From Halomonas denitrificans (GTDB lineage Bacteria; Pseudomonadota; Gammaproteobacteria; Xanthomonadales; Wenzhouxiangellaceae), in contig JAHVKF010000004.1 in assembly GCA_019800895.1 (NCBI GenBank), positions 1-64,000 of the forward strand: a stretch of 64,000 nucleotides of DNA, read 5' to 3'. Both the position numbers and the translations under genes were made by a program. A model generated the notes under the pieces. That model had not been told where the DNA came from and made no database searches. It saw nothing but the letters and a program-made list of their open reading frames with translations. Position 1 is the stretch's first letter. Each line of letters opens with the position of its first letter. This document shows, piece by piece, positions 34,706-43,016 of the stretch.

Positions 34706-36058
34706 ATGGCTGAATCGAAGCCCGATGACCGACATTCTGACGCATCCGAGGCCCGGTCGGCGTCAAGCCTGCCCCTGCCCGGTCCGCTCGGCGTGCTCCG
34801 CGACCCGCGCTGGCTGAAGGCCTTCGGACGCCACCTGGTCCGGCACTTCACCGAGGATCGGTGTTTCGAGGCCGCCGGTGCGCTGAGCTACGCCACGCTC
34901 CTGGCGATGGTGCCCCTGACCGCGGTGGTGATCGGCATCATCTCCGCCTTCCCGGTCTTCGACTCCGGGGTCGAGCGCCTGCAGGACTTCATCTTCAACA
35001 ACTTCGTTCCGGCCGCCGGCGACATCGTCCAGCAGTACGTCGACCAGTTCGTCGAGCGGTCCGGCGAGCTGACCGGCGCGGGTACGCTGTTCCTGGTCGT
35101 CACCGCGCTGCTGCTGATGGCGACGATCGAGAAGAGCCTGAACCGGATCTGGCGCGTCGACCGTCCGCGCCGGATCAGCAGCCGGCTGCTGGTCTACTGG
35201 TCCGTGCTGACCCTGGGGCCGGTGCTGATGGGCGTGTCGGTCGGCCTGACCTCGGTGATCGCCGCGCTGCCGCGGCTGGCGCCGGAGTTCGCCCGTGGCC
35301 TGATCCAGACCCTGATGCTGGGCCTGACGCCGTTCCTGATCGCGCTGGCGGCGTTCACCCTGCTGTTCTCGGTGGTGCCGAATCGCCGCGTGCGGGTCCA
35401 TCACGCGCTGGCCGGCGCGACGTTCTCGGCGGTGGCCTTCGAAGCCTCCAAGCACGGCTTCGTGTTCTACGTCTCGACCTTTCCGACCTACGAGCGGCTC
35501 TACGGCGCGCTGGCCACCATTCCGATCTTCCTGGTCTGGATCTACGTCACCTGGGTGGTCATCCTGCTCGGCGCCAGCGTGACCGCGGCGCTGACCACCT
35601 TCAACTACCAGCGCGCCGACTGGCGCTGGAACCCGAGGCACCACCTGCTGCTGGCGATCCGCCTGATCCATCACCTGGCGCTGGCCCAGCGCCGCGGCGC
35701 CGGCCTCGGTTCGGCCGACTTCCTGGCGCGCGAGGACGCGATGACCGACGGAGAACTGCAGCTCCTGCTCGGCCAGCTCGACGGCGCCGGCGTGGTCCAG
35801 CGCGACGAGGACGGCGACTGGTTCCTGACCATCGACCCGGCCGAGTACACGCTGGCCGAACTCTACGCACACGTTCCCTTCGTGCTGCCGCTGGCAGAAT
35901 CGGACTCGCTTCCGCCGCCGAGCGACGGCGATCGTCGATTGCGCGAGGCGCTCGACGAGATCGGCGAGTCGGTCCGCCCGCTGATGGATCGCCCCCTGAA
36001 GTCGCTGGTGATCGGATCGTCCGGGGCCGGCAAGCGCCGCGCCGGAAGCGACGAATGA
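34706..36058 (+). CDS. YihY/BrkB family inner membrane protein
   Basis: A 450-aa protein. Six TM helices lie within residues about 55-295, with the family segments FTEDRCFEAAGALSYATLLAMVPL and RVHHALAGATFSAVAFEASK and the loop YERLYGALATIPIFLVWIY. A C-terminal cytoplasmic region (about 305-410) has winged-helix-like character (EDAMTDGELQLLLGQLDGAG). Once misnamed ribonuclease BN, its actual role is unsettled; envelope homeostasis is suspected. A thioredoxin-like gene follows after 31 bp. Confidence 0.88.
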   Translation: MAESKPDDRHSDASEARSASSLPLPGPLGVLRDPRWLKAFGRHLVRHFTEDRCFEAAGALSYATLLAMVPLTAVVIGIISAFPVFDSGVERLQDFIFNNFVPAAGDIVQQYVDQFVERSGELTGAGTLFLVVTALLLMATIEKSLNRIWRVDRPRRISSRLLVYWSVLTLGPVLMGVSVGLTSVIAALPRLAPEFARGLIQTLMLGLTPFLIALAAFTLLFSVVPNRRVRVHHALAGATFSAVAFEASKHGFVFYVSTFPTYERLYGALATIPIFLVWIYVTWVVILLGASVTAALTTFNYQRADWRWNPRHHLLLAIRLIHHLALAQRRGAGLGSADFLAREDAMTDGELQLLLGQLDGAGVVQRDEDGDWFLTIDPAEYTLAELYAHVPFVLPLAESDSLPPPSDGDRRLREALDEIGESVRPLMDRPLKSLVIGSSGAGKRRAGSDE

Positions 36059-36089
36059 CCGCTGTCGAACCCTCTCACGGAGCCCGACC

Positions 36090-36638
36090 ATGACCACGTT
36101 TCCCGCCGCGCTGCTGGGCCTTTCGCTGGCCCTTGCCGCGTCCATCCCTTCGGCGTTCGCCTCGGACCGCGCTCCGACCGGCGATCCGACCGGCAATCCG
36201 ACCGCGGATGCCGCCGGCCAGTCCGAGACGTCGCTGCCCGAATTCTCGCTGCCCGACCTCGACGGCCGCACCCGCGACCTGAGCGAATGGCGCGGCCAGT
36301 GGGTGGTCGTGAACTACTGGGCGACCTGGTGCGCACCCTGCCGGAAGGAGATTCCGGACCTGTCCGACCTGCACGACAGCCGCGACGACATCACGGTGCT
36401 CGGCCTGGCCTTCGAGGACACGGACGTCGAGACCTTCCGCGAGTTCCTGCAGGACTATCCGGCCTCCTATCCGATCCTGCGGGTCGATGTCTACGCGCCG
36501 CCGCCGTCGCTCGGCACGCCCCGTGCGCTGCCGACGACCCACCTGATCGCCCCGGACGGGCGCCTGGCCGAGACCTGGATCGGGCCGATCACCGGCGAGA
36601 CCGTGCGCAACCGGGTCGACGCCGAACCCTCGACATGA
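36090..36638 (+). CDS. TlpA-like periplasmic thioredoxin-family protein
   Basis: A 182-aa exported thiol-disulphide protein. The signal peptide ends AFAS (about residue 25). A Pro/Thr-rich spacer with DPTGNPTAD follows, then a TlpA/ResA-like domain with the active site YWATWCAPCRKE (about residues 73-84) and the cis-Pro region ALPTTHLI. It probably reduces specific envelope proteins, for example in cytochrome c maturation; the partner is not identified. Its TGA overlaps the acylphosphatase ATG. Confidence 0.88.
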   Translation: MTTFPAALLGLSLALAASIPSAFASDRAPTGDPTGNPTADAAGQSETSLPEFSLPDLDGRTRDLSEWRGQWVVVNYWATWCAPCRKEIPDLSDLHDSRDDITVLGLAFEDTDVETFREFLQDYPASYPILRVDVYAPPPSLGTPRALPTTHLIAPDGRLAETWIGPITGETVRNRVDAEPST

Positions 36639-36901
36639 GCTGCGTGAAATTCCGCATCGAGGGTCGCGTGCAGGGGGTGTTCTTCCGCGCATCGACCCAG
36701 CGCGAAGCGCAGCGCCTGGGCCTGACCGGCCACGCGATCAACCTTGCCGACGGCAGCGTGGAGGTGCTCGCCTGCGGCAACGACGAGGCGCTCGATGCGC
36801 TCGAGCGCTGGCTGCACGACGGATCCCCCCAGGCCCGGGTCGAGTGCGTCGAGCGCGAACCGTCCGACGCGACGCCCCCGGAGCACTTCACGACCGGCTG
36901 A
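36635..36901 (+). CDS. Acylphosphatase
   Basis: An 88-aa protein, standard size. KFRIEGRVQGVFFRASTQREA carries the catalytic Arg (in GRVQGVFFR), with Asn in HAINLADGSVEV completing the active site. It hydrolyses acyl phosphates in the cytosol. It is coupled to the upstream thioredoxin-like gene by an ATGA overlap. Confidence 0.92.
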   Translation: MSCVKFRIEGRVQGVFFRASTQREAQRLGLTGHAINLADGSVEVLACGNDEALDALERWLHDGSPQARVECVEREPSDATPPEHFTTG

Positions 36902-37046
36902 GCCTCCGGATCGACTTCCCGGCTTGACTGGCCGCTTCGTCACTCCGAATCGAATCCCCGGTTCGAGCCCCCGGTTCGAGCCCCCGAGCCGCTCCCTGGC
37001 GGCCGTCCCGCGAGACCGGCGCCGACCCCGCTCCCGACGAGCAAAG

Positions 37047-37079
37047 AAAACGCCGACGGGGAAGGCCCCGCCGGCGTTT
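37047..37079. terminator. Bidirectional terminator
   Basis: An A-tract followed by CGCCGACGGGG and its near-complement CCCCGCCGGCG, then TTT, forms a hairpin of about 13 bp with one mismatch. It lies between the convergent acylphosphatase and DUF4785-like genes and could serve both. Confidence 0.7.
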
Positions 37080-37138
37080 CCGGCCCCGTGTCGATGGCCT
37101 CGACCGCCGCCCCGGAGCCGGGACGGCGGCCGTAGCGA

Positions 37139-38443
37139 TCAGCGCGTGATGCGCAGCGCGTCCTGCTGTCGCTGCAGGCGGAACATCCGGCCCTGGTCGA
37201 GCAGCTCCAGGCCGCGCACCTCGAACGGTGCATCCAGCCCGCTCGCGGCCAGGATCGCGCGATCGACCTTGAGCTGCAGTCGACCCGAACCCGCCGCCAG
37301 CGGCGCGGCGACCTGGGCCTGGGCGATCGGTGCGAGCGAGCCGTCCGCCCGCGTGCCGAACACCAGGCCGTTGAGCTGGTAGCGGCCGGCCACCGCCGTC
37401 TCGACGCCGATGTCCAGCGTCAGGCCGGCGTTCAGCTCGGCCTTCACCGAACCGTCGAGCCGCGCCAGCGGCGGTGCGACCGAGAACGGGATCTTCAGGT
37501 CGCGCCGCACCACCAGCCCGTCGGGGGTGGTGGTCTCGAGGTAGGCGTGGGCTTCGAACAGGCCGCTCCGGCCGGTGACGTCGAGGTCCTTCGGCAGGTC
37601 ACCGACCAGGGTCCCGGAGGCCGGGTCCAGGCGGACATCGAACTGCCGCCGCGCGGTCGGGTCCGTGACCACGGCCTGGACCGAGCCGACCGGCAGCTGC
37701 GACTTGCCGTCGCCGATGCCGAAGCCCATCGAGACCGTGTCGCCGGTGAAGAAGTCGCGCGCCGGCAGCGTCAGCTGGCCGGACCACGGGCTTCTCGGCT
37801 CGAACACGTGGACCACCATGCGCTCGCCGGGCGGCAGCGCGCCGACGCCGAGCTTCAGCGAACCGGCAGGCACCGAATCGGCCAGCTGGAACGCCAGCGA
37901 GGCTTCGGGCACGTCCATGCCGGCGGCTTTCAGCGCCGCGCCGTCGGCCAGGTGGGCCAGGGCGCCGGCATCCAGCGTGCGTTCGTCCCCGGCCGGGGGA
38001 GCGATCGCCAGGGACAGGTGATCCGGTGCGATGCGGACCTTCGCTTGCGCATCTAGCGGCGAGATGCGGATCACCGCACCGGGCGCGGTCAGCGGCAGGG
38101 AAATGCCCTTGGCCAGGTCGCCGCCGGTGGCGTCGACCCAGTACTGCCGGCTGTCGACGCGCGGCAGGTCGAAGGTCGCCGCGGGGGCTTCGTTCAAGGG
38201 CCACGCGAACTGCACGGGCAGCGATTCGGTGTGCTCGCTGGCCGGTACCGCGGCGGGGTCGGCGACCAGCTTGGCGGCACCGAAGTCGCCGGGCTGGCGG
38301 GCCAGCCAGCTTGCGGAGAGCGGCTCGGCAAAGCCGATGTCGGCGGCGCTGAGGCCGGGCTCGATATCCTGGGCCGCGACCGGTGCGAACGCGATCGGCC
38401 CGGCCGCCACCAGGGCGGCAAGAGTGATGGTTGTGATCTTCAT
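37139..38443 (-). CDS. Secreted DUF4785-like protein
   Basis: A 434-aa exported protein. The signal peptide ends PVAAQ (about residue 25). The mature protein is beta-rich, with a region like bacterial immunoglobulin/von Willebrand-type sandwich modules (LTLPARDFFTGDTVSMGFGI; GLFEAHAYLETTTPDGLVVRRD) and no cysteine or catalytic motif. I recall this as the DUF4785 family, of unknown function. It starts 10 bp after the lipase-like gene, so the two secreted proteins probably act together, perhaps as enzyme and accessory factor. Confidence 0.75.
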   Translation of the reverse strand: MKITTITLAALVAAGPIAFAPVAAQDIEPGLSAADIGFAEPLSASWLARQPGDFGAAKLVADPAAVPASEHTESLPVQFAWPLNEAPAATFDLPRVDSRQYWVDATGGDLAKGISLPLTAPGAVIRISPLDAQAKVRIAPDHLSLAIAPPAGDERTLDAGALAHLADGAALKAAGMDVPEASLAFQLADSVPAGSLKLGVGALPPGERMVVHVFEPRSPWSGQLTLPARDFFTGDTVSMGFGIGDGKSQLPVGSVQAVVTDPTARRQFDVRLDPASGTLVGDLPKDLDVTGRSGLFEAHAYLETTTPDGLVVRRDLKIPFSVAPPLARLDGSVKAELNAGLTLDIGVETAVAGRYQLNGLVFGTRADGSLAPIAQAQVAAPLAAGSGRLQLKVDRAILAASGLDAPFEVRGLELLDQGRMFRLQRQQDALRITR

Positions 38444-38453
38444 GGGGCCTCCG

Positions 38454-39317
38454 TTACAGGTCGTTGCGCAGGATCACGTCCAGGCCGTGGCAGTCGCGCC
38501 GGCTCTGGGCGTGGGACAGTCGGTCGCCGGACACCTGGTAGTCGTAGAACCACAGGCTGCCCGCGCCGTTCTGGCTGCTGCAGTCGAGGAAGCCGTCGGA
38601 ACAGCTGTCGAGCCAGTTCTGGGTGATCTCCAGGCCGACCTGGTTGAAGTAGCCCCCGCAGTAGGCGGCGCCGTCCCAGATGGCCGAGCGCACGTCGGTG
38701 CCGACCACGTTCCAGAATCCCTTCGGCAGGCTCGGGCGCCCGGACGTGCCGAGCAGCCAGCTGGAGTTGTAGTAGGCCATCCAGCTCGGCTGCTGCATGC
38801 GCACCGCGTCGTTCTGGTAGCCGAGCAGCCAGCCCAGCGCCGACTCGAACACGTTGCCCTGCATCACCGCCTCGGCCAGCGGCGTGCCGGTCGACGACGG
38901 CGCCAGCGCATTCACCCAGCGCGTCTTGTTGATGATGTTCGGGTAGCGGCTGTCCCAGGTCGGGTTCGACAGGATCCAGCGCATCACGTTGCCGCCGTTG
39001 GAGTGGGTCAGCACGACCAGGTCGGTGATGCCGCGGGCGTTGATGAAGCTGGTCAACTGCCCGGCCAGGCAACCTGCCGCCTGGCTGTTCCACATGTACT
39101 GCTCGAAGTCGCAGTTGATGACCGTGTAGTTGGCGCTGTTCGACAGGCCCTGGCGGACCGAGTTGACCATGTCCGTGGTCCAGTAGTCGTTCAGCGCGTC
39201 GGTCTGCTTGCCGGTGCCGTGGACGAACGCGACGCCGGTCGCGGACCACGCGGTGCTGCCGAACAGCACGAGCGCGGCCGCCAAGACAACGCCGGGAAGG
39301 GCGATCCTGAATGTCAT
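38454..39317 (-). CDS. Secreted alpha/beta hydrolase (lipase/esterase-like)
   Basis: A 287-aa exported hydrolase. The signal peptide ends AWSA (about residue 26). VAFVHGTGKQTD provides the early oxyanion strand. LTHSNGGNVMRW (about residues 99-110) is a nucleophile elbow of T-H-S-N-G form, a variant of GxSxG that leaves Ser as the nucleophile. Eight cysteines (for example CDFEQY, GCLAGQ, YCGGYF, CSDGFLDC) suggest several disulphides. The nature of the ester substrate is not clear. RBS AGAGGT is well placed before ATG 39317. Followed in the operon by the DUF4785-like gene. Confidence 0.8.
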   Translation of the reverse strand: MTFRIALPGVVLAAALVLFGSTAWSATGVAFVHGTGKQTDALNDYWTTDMVNSVRQGLSNSANYTVINCDFEQYMWNSQAAGCLAGQLTSFINARGITDLVVLTHSNGGNVMRWILSNPTWDSRYPNIINKTRWVNALAPSSTGTPLAEAVMQGNVFESALGWLLGYQNDAVRMQQPSWMAYYNSSWLLGTSGRPSLPKGFWNVVGTDVRSAIWDGAAYCGGYFNQVGLEITQNWLDSCSDGFLDCSSQNGAGSLWFYDYQVSGDRLSHAQSRRDCHGLDVILRNDL

Positions 39318-39576
39318 GGTGTCTACCTCTTTTGGTTGTAGCTGCCGGGCGGGCTCGATGTCGCGTCGAACGCGGCGAGTGAAGCCGCATGCGGACGGAA
39401 TCGGCGGTCCGGCGTCCCTGAAAAAGGACGGGCTCCCATGGACCGGATGTGCCGGTCGCCCCGTCCCCGCCGCCACGATGTGACGGCCGCCACAGTATAG
39501 GGAGCGCGCCGCGGGGATTCAAATGGCGAGGTGGAAGGGGGCAGGGGCAAGGGGAGAGGGACTAGGGGAGAGGGAT

Positions 39577-39746
39577 GGCTTTCTGAACGGAGACACCCAG
39601 GCTTTCTGAACGGAGACACCCATATCCTTCAAGGCTTTCTGAACGGAGACACCCATATCCTTCACCAAACCAAGACGCCCATGGCCTTGCTCCTTGGCTT
39701 TTCATGGCCCTTATGGCCTTTTCGCTTTTTGAACAGAGGCACCCAT
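39577..39746 (+). repeat. Tandem 23-33 bp repeats next to the REP-type transposase
   Basis: The 595-bp gap between the lipase-like gene and the transposase has no gene. GGCTTTCTGAACGGAGACACCCA occurs exactly at 39577-39599, 39600-39622 and 39633-39655. The last two also share TATCCTTCA, making a 33-bp unit. A decayed fourth copy (GCTTTTTGAACAGAGGCACCCA) begins at 39724. The reverse-complement motif TGGGTGTCTC occurs at the other side of the transposase (41034-41043). Between 39656 and 39720 are short 'atggcctt' phrases. Confidence 0.75.
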
Positions 39747-39912
39747 GGGCTTTTCCATCGCCAAGGTGATCGGCCAGGAACCGATCGGCGTGAGCGGGGC
39801 GTGGAATCGGCCAGGACTACGGATCTGAAGGCAGCCACCCAAGTCTCTTCGGCCGCTCTCGTGCGGCCCGAGCGCTGGATCGAATAACGACCGGCGTCGG
39901 CCAGGCCTGTGT

Positions 39913-40932
39913 CTAGCCGAACAACTGCGTTGCGAGGGCGTGTCCGTTCAGGAACTTGCGTCCGAACTCCTGGGCCAATTCGCGGAGCGCTTGAACCGGG
40001 CCCAGCACACTGGGCGATCGCAGGGATTGCGGCTTGGTAAGGAACTCCAGCACACCTTCGGGCCGAGCCTTGAGCCGTTGCAGGATCGGCGGCAGCCGAT
40101 CATCGATCACGCCCTTCTTGCCGTGGGCAATCGCGCGCCCGGTGTAGTCGACCAGCTCCACGTAACTGGCGAAGGTGACGGGCAGGACGCCGTCTTCCCG
40201 CAGGCCGGACTTGGGGGCGAAGCGGGCCAGTTTGCCGATCGCCGCCTGCAGGTCCTCCGGCAGCGCCTCCTTTTGCTCCGGTGCATTCTCCAGACGGGAT
40301 TCGATCACCCGCTGCTGTAGGGAGGTGTAGTCGGATTCCTCCGGCGTTTCGGCCATCCCGGCCCGGATCGGGTTCAGGTCCACATAGGCCATCAGGGATA
40401 CCAGTGCGGCCTCGTCGAGCAGTGCCTGCGACTTGAACCGCCCTTCCCAGAACCGCCCCGTGACATTGTCCTCGGCGTTCGCCATCCGGGCGATCGGCTC
40501 GTTCAGGCAGCGCATGAACCAGGACAGATCGAACAGCCGCTCGCGGTAGGTCCGGACCAGCTCCAGCGCCGCTGCAACCTGCGCTTCCGACTGGCGGCGC
40601 CCGGCCAGCCAGTTCTTCACCACCGGCCGGCCGCTGAACAAGCGCAGCCAGCGCTCCGCGACCTCGCGGTCGTCCCACGCCAGCGCCACGTCCTGGCGCA
40701 GCGTCAATACGAGGTGCACGTGGTTGCTCATCACCGCGTAAGCGCAGATATCGACGGCGAAGATCTCGGCGAGTTCGAAGATCCGCGCCCGGATCCAATC
40801 GCGCCGGTGCGAGAAGTCCCGCCCGGTCAGCCGGTCCTTCCCACAGAGGAACTGGCGTCGGACGCATCGACTGACCACGTGGTAGTGCGGGGTGGCTTCA
40901 AGAGAAACGAGACGGCAGCGCGGCTGAGGCAT
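39913..40932 (-). CDS. REP-associated tyrosine (Y1/HUH) transposase
   Basis: A 339-aa protein from ATG 40932; the upstream TTG is less likely. The N-terminal Y1-type transposase domain shows ATPHYHVVSRCVRRQFLCG, the metal-binding HUH motif in NHVHLVL (about residue 73) and the later NEPIARMANAEDNVTGRFWEGRFKSQ with the conserved Tyr-bearing helix AYVDLNPIRAGM (about residue 187). The C-terminal region is longer than in IS200. Such proteins mobilise short palindromic REP elements. Flanking repeats and the hairpin at 41013-41030 support recent activity. Base composition is close to the host's. Confidence 0.88.
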   Translation of the reverse strand: MPQPRCRLVSLEATPHYHVVSRCVRRQFLCGKDRLTGRDFSHRRDWIRARIFELAEIFAVDICAYAVMSNHVHLVLTLRQDVALAWDDREVAERWLRLFSGRPVVKNWLAGRRQSEAQVAAALELVRTYRERLFDLSWFMRCLNEPIARMANAEDNVTGRFWEGRFKSQALLDEAALVSLMAYVDLNPIRAGMAETPEESDYTSLQQRVIESRLENAPEQKEALPEDLQAAIGKLARFAPKSGLREDGVLPVTFASYVELVDYTGRAIAHGKKGVIDDRLPPILQRLKARPEGVLEFLTKPQSLRSPSVLGPVQALRELAQEFGRKFLNGHALATQLFG

Positions 40933-41012
40933 CGCAGAACCCTGGGACAAGACGTGGCACCAGCCTATGCCGCGAACTCTGCTGACCGCATCGGTAAATC
41001 GCCTCGATCTGG

Positions 41013-41053
41013 CGTAGGCTATTTCCTACGTGGTGGGTGTCTCAGTTGTTCAG
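41013..41053 (+). repeat. Hairpin and inverted flank of the transposase unit
   Basis: CGTAGG and CCTACG (41013-41030) form a six-bp hairpin with a six-base loop, with a GTAG-type tetranucleotide as in REP ends. TGGGTGTCTCAGTTGTTCAG (41034-41053) is an imperfect reverse complement of the CTGAACGGAGACACCCA repeats on the far side of the gene. This is the likely right boundary of the insertion. Confidence 0.55.
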
Positions 41054-41601
41054 ATACATCCGTGTCGGCGCTACGAGATGAAATTGGTGCTGATTTGGTA
41101 ACGATGACGACAGGGAGCGGAGCGGGGTTTGCTGGATATGCGGATATACCGCGAGCCATTCAGTTGGGGGATTCCTCCTTTGCAGCGTTCTCTGTGAATA
41201 TCTACAGCAACCAGATCGGACAAAATATTGACGCGCATGAGTTCGGGCACAACTTCGGCGGTGAGCACAACCCGGAAGAGTCACCGGTTAATCCTGGAGA
41301 TCCTCCTGGTGAGGTGTCCTATCCGTACGCATTTGGGCATTACAGCAATGCCGATACGGGCGGGGCATTTACGACCTTAATGACTGTCAATTGGCCGTTA
41401 TGGTGCGGCGGTGGTTCACCGCCGTGCACCCAACCCCTTCTTTTCTCAAACGCTGATATTGTGTGTGCTCAGTGCAATGGATTTCCAGCCGGAATCCCTA
41501 ATGTCCGCGAAAATGCAAAAGCATTCGTCCTGACAGCTCCGGTCATTGCTAATTATCGAGATCGGCCAGAGATTATTTTCGCGTCGAGCTTTGAGCAATG
41601 A
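41041..41601 (+). pseudogene. 5'-truncated reprolysin-like zinc metallopeptidase
   Basis: The open frame carries the C-terminal part of a secreted M12-type metallopeptidase. ALRDEIGADLVTM leads to the zinc site HEFGHNFGGEHN (HExxHxxGxxH, with Asn where Asp is common). Cys-rich loops (CGGGSPPC; CAQCNG) and the end IFASSFEQ follow. The signal peptide and propeptide are missing, and the frame begins exactly at the transposase-side repeat (about 41041). In-frame ATG 41102 could start a short product but would not be exported. GC content is visibly lower than in the neighbours. The next gene's ATG overlaps its TGA. Confidence 0.75.
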
Positions 41602-42188
41602 AGATTCGCACTTCTGCTGCACTAATCCTGCTGATCAGCCTGCCAATCGTCGCTCAATCGGGCGGCGATACAGATATTGCGCTCGATATACTGATCAATG
41701 GCAACAGCGACGGCATTCAAATCCGCCCGGGCGAGGAAATACGCGTTAGCTTTCTTTCTGTGAACGAGGGGCCGGCTGACGTCGATCTCTTGGTCATTGG
41801 CGCCACCGGCCTGATCCGTAATTTTTCATTTCCGTTCGATGCTGATTGCCCCGGCTTCGTTGTTGGGCAAGGCAGAGGCGTTGATCCTTCTGACTACATT
41901 ATTGTCTGGCAAATATCGCCGCTTCTCGTTAACCAGACGCTGGACTGTCAATTCTCACTGCGGGCATTGAGTGTCGTGGATGCGAGCGAGACCATTGAGA
42001 TTCGATACTTGTCCAGCTTCACGGATCCGGATCCCAGCGATGATGAAGCGAGCTTCGAAATCACCTTCCTGCCTGCACTTCCGGAGGCATTGCCAGTTCC
42101 CGCGCTCTCTCTCCTCGCTCAGACTTTCCTGGTATTGGGGTTCTTGATCTTGGTAGCCGTTGGTATTCCCAAGCGTTACTTCGTCTGA
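41598..42188 (+). CDS. Small secreted protein with sorting-type C-terminus
   Basis: A 196-aa exported protein. The signal peptide ends IVAQS (about residue 20). One beta-sandwich-like domain follows (EIRVSFLSVNEGPADVDLLV), resembling CARDB/DUF11-type modules of surface proteins, with two cysteines. The C-terminus has LPVPALSLLAQTF, a hydrophobic helix and KRYFV. This is the same plan as the IPTL-CTERM-like tails at 2244-3104 and 21482-22420, although the basic end is weaker. ATG overlaps the metallopeptidase stop (ATGA), so the pair was an operon before truncation. It shares the AT-richer composition. Confidence 0.75.
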   Translation: MKIRTSAALILLISLPIVAQSGGDTDIALDILINGNSDGIQIRPGEEIRVSFLSVNEGPADVDLLVIGATGLIRNFSFPFDADCPGFVVGQGRGVDPSDYIIVWQISPLLVNQTLDCQFSLRALSVVDASETIEIRYLSSFTDPDPSDDEASFEITFLPALPEALPVPALSLLAQTFLVLGFLILVAVGIPKRYFV

Positions 42189-42331
42189 CTGTGCCCGTAT
42201 CGTTCGGCCACGCCCAATGTGGGAGACCGAACGTGCCGCGCCGACTACTGACCCCGACGATCGCCCCCGCGACCACCCGACCCAGAAATCAATGAGTCAC
42301 TGCCCCCAAAATCCCATAGGATTCAGGGAGA

Positions 42332-42386
42332 TGGTGGGCCCTGCAGGACTTGAACCTGCGACCTACCGATTATGAGTCGGCTGCTC
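42332..42386 (-). pseudogene. tRNA 3' fragment (CAT anticodon, Ile2 or Met type)
   Basis: On the minus strand, GAGCAG is followed by a complete anticodon stem-loop (GCCGA-CTCATAA-TCGGT), a variable region, T-arm GCAGG-TTCAAGT-CCTGC, acceptor 3' strand AGGGCCC and ACCA. The expected 5' part (acceptor GGGCCCT and D-stem GCTC) is absent: the sequence diverges immediately beyond GAGCAG. A full tRNA cannot form. Fragments like this often mark integration or deletion endpoints. Confidence 0.75.
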
Positions 42387-42428
42387 CGACTCGACCGAAC
42401 GCCAGCCGAAATCTCCTGTCTGCCCCTC

Positions 42429-43016
42429 TCAGAACAACTCCTGCTGCCGCACCGGCCGAAAGCTTCGCCGGTGGATCGGCGTGGGGCCCAGGCGGTCCAG
42501 GGCGGCCAGGTGCGCGGCGGTGGGGTAGCCCTTGTGGCGGTCGAAGCCGTAGTCGGGCCAGCGCGCGTGGTAGTCGATCATCAAGCGATCGCGGTGGACC
42601 TTGGCCAGGATGCTGGCCGCGCCAATCGCCTTGCACAGGCCGTCGCCGCCGACCAGCGCTTCGCAGGACATGCCGCCGAGGTCGGGCAGGCGGTTGCCGT
42701 CGATCCGGACGTGGTCCGGGGCCGGGTCGAGGGCGCGGACGGCCTGCGCCATCGCGGTCATCGTCGCCTGCAGGATGTTGAGCCGGTCGATGTCGGCCGG
42801 GCCGACCTCGACGATCGCGAAGGCGGCGGCGCGCTCGCGGATGCACTCGAACAGCTCGTCGCGGCGGCGCGCCGTCAGCTTCTTGGAGTCGTCGAGGCCG
42901 TCGATCGGGCGGTCGGGGTGGAGCACGACCGCGGCGGCGACCACCGGGCCGGCCAGCGGGCCCCGGCCGGCTTCGTCGACGCCGGCGATTCTCCGGATGA
43001 CGGTCGCGGCCTTCAA
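42429..43016 (-). CDS. rnhB: Ribonuclease HII
   Basis: A 195-aa enzyme that removes RNA from RNA-DNA hybrids and single ribonucleotides. Catalytic acids are in [15 protein letters not shown] (Asp-Glu), LDDSKKL and [14 protein letters not shown]. It starts with TTG at 43016, overlapping the lpxB TGA (TTGA). A GGAG sequence about 8 bp upstream supports this start, and no nearby in-frame ATG exists. It ends the envelope cluster; dnaE, usually next, is replaced by the tRNA fragment and foreign-looking DNA. Confidence 0.94.
   Translation of the reverse strand: MKAATVIRRIAGVDEAGRGPLAGPVVAAAVVLHPDRPIDGLDDSKKLTARRRDELFECIRERAAAFAIVEVGPADIDRLNILQATMTAMAQAVRALDPAPDHVRIDGNRLPDLGGMSCEALVGGDGLCKAIGAASILAKVHRDRLMIDYHARWPDYGFDRHKGYPTAAHLAALDRLGPTPIHRRSFRPVRQQELF

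Noticed and set aside
36951-36984. Tandem CCCCGGTTCGAG units
   Set aside because: Only two copies in GC-rich intergenic DNA; too little to call a repeat family.
39531-39887. 118-codon open frame over the 23-bp repeats
   Set aside because: It consists largely of translated repeats with no signal or domain; the region is treated as repeat DNA.
42332-42428. Possibility that the tRNA is interrupted by a group I intron
   Set aside because: Introns in tRNA-Ile(CAU) sit in the anticodon loop or stem. Here that arm is intact, the break is in the D-arm, and no 5' half is found between the fragment and rnhB.
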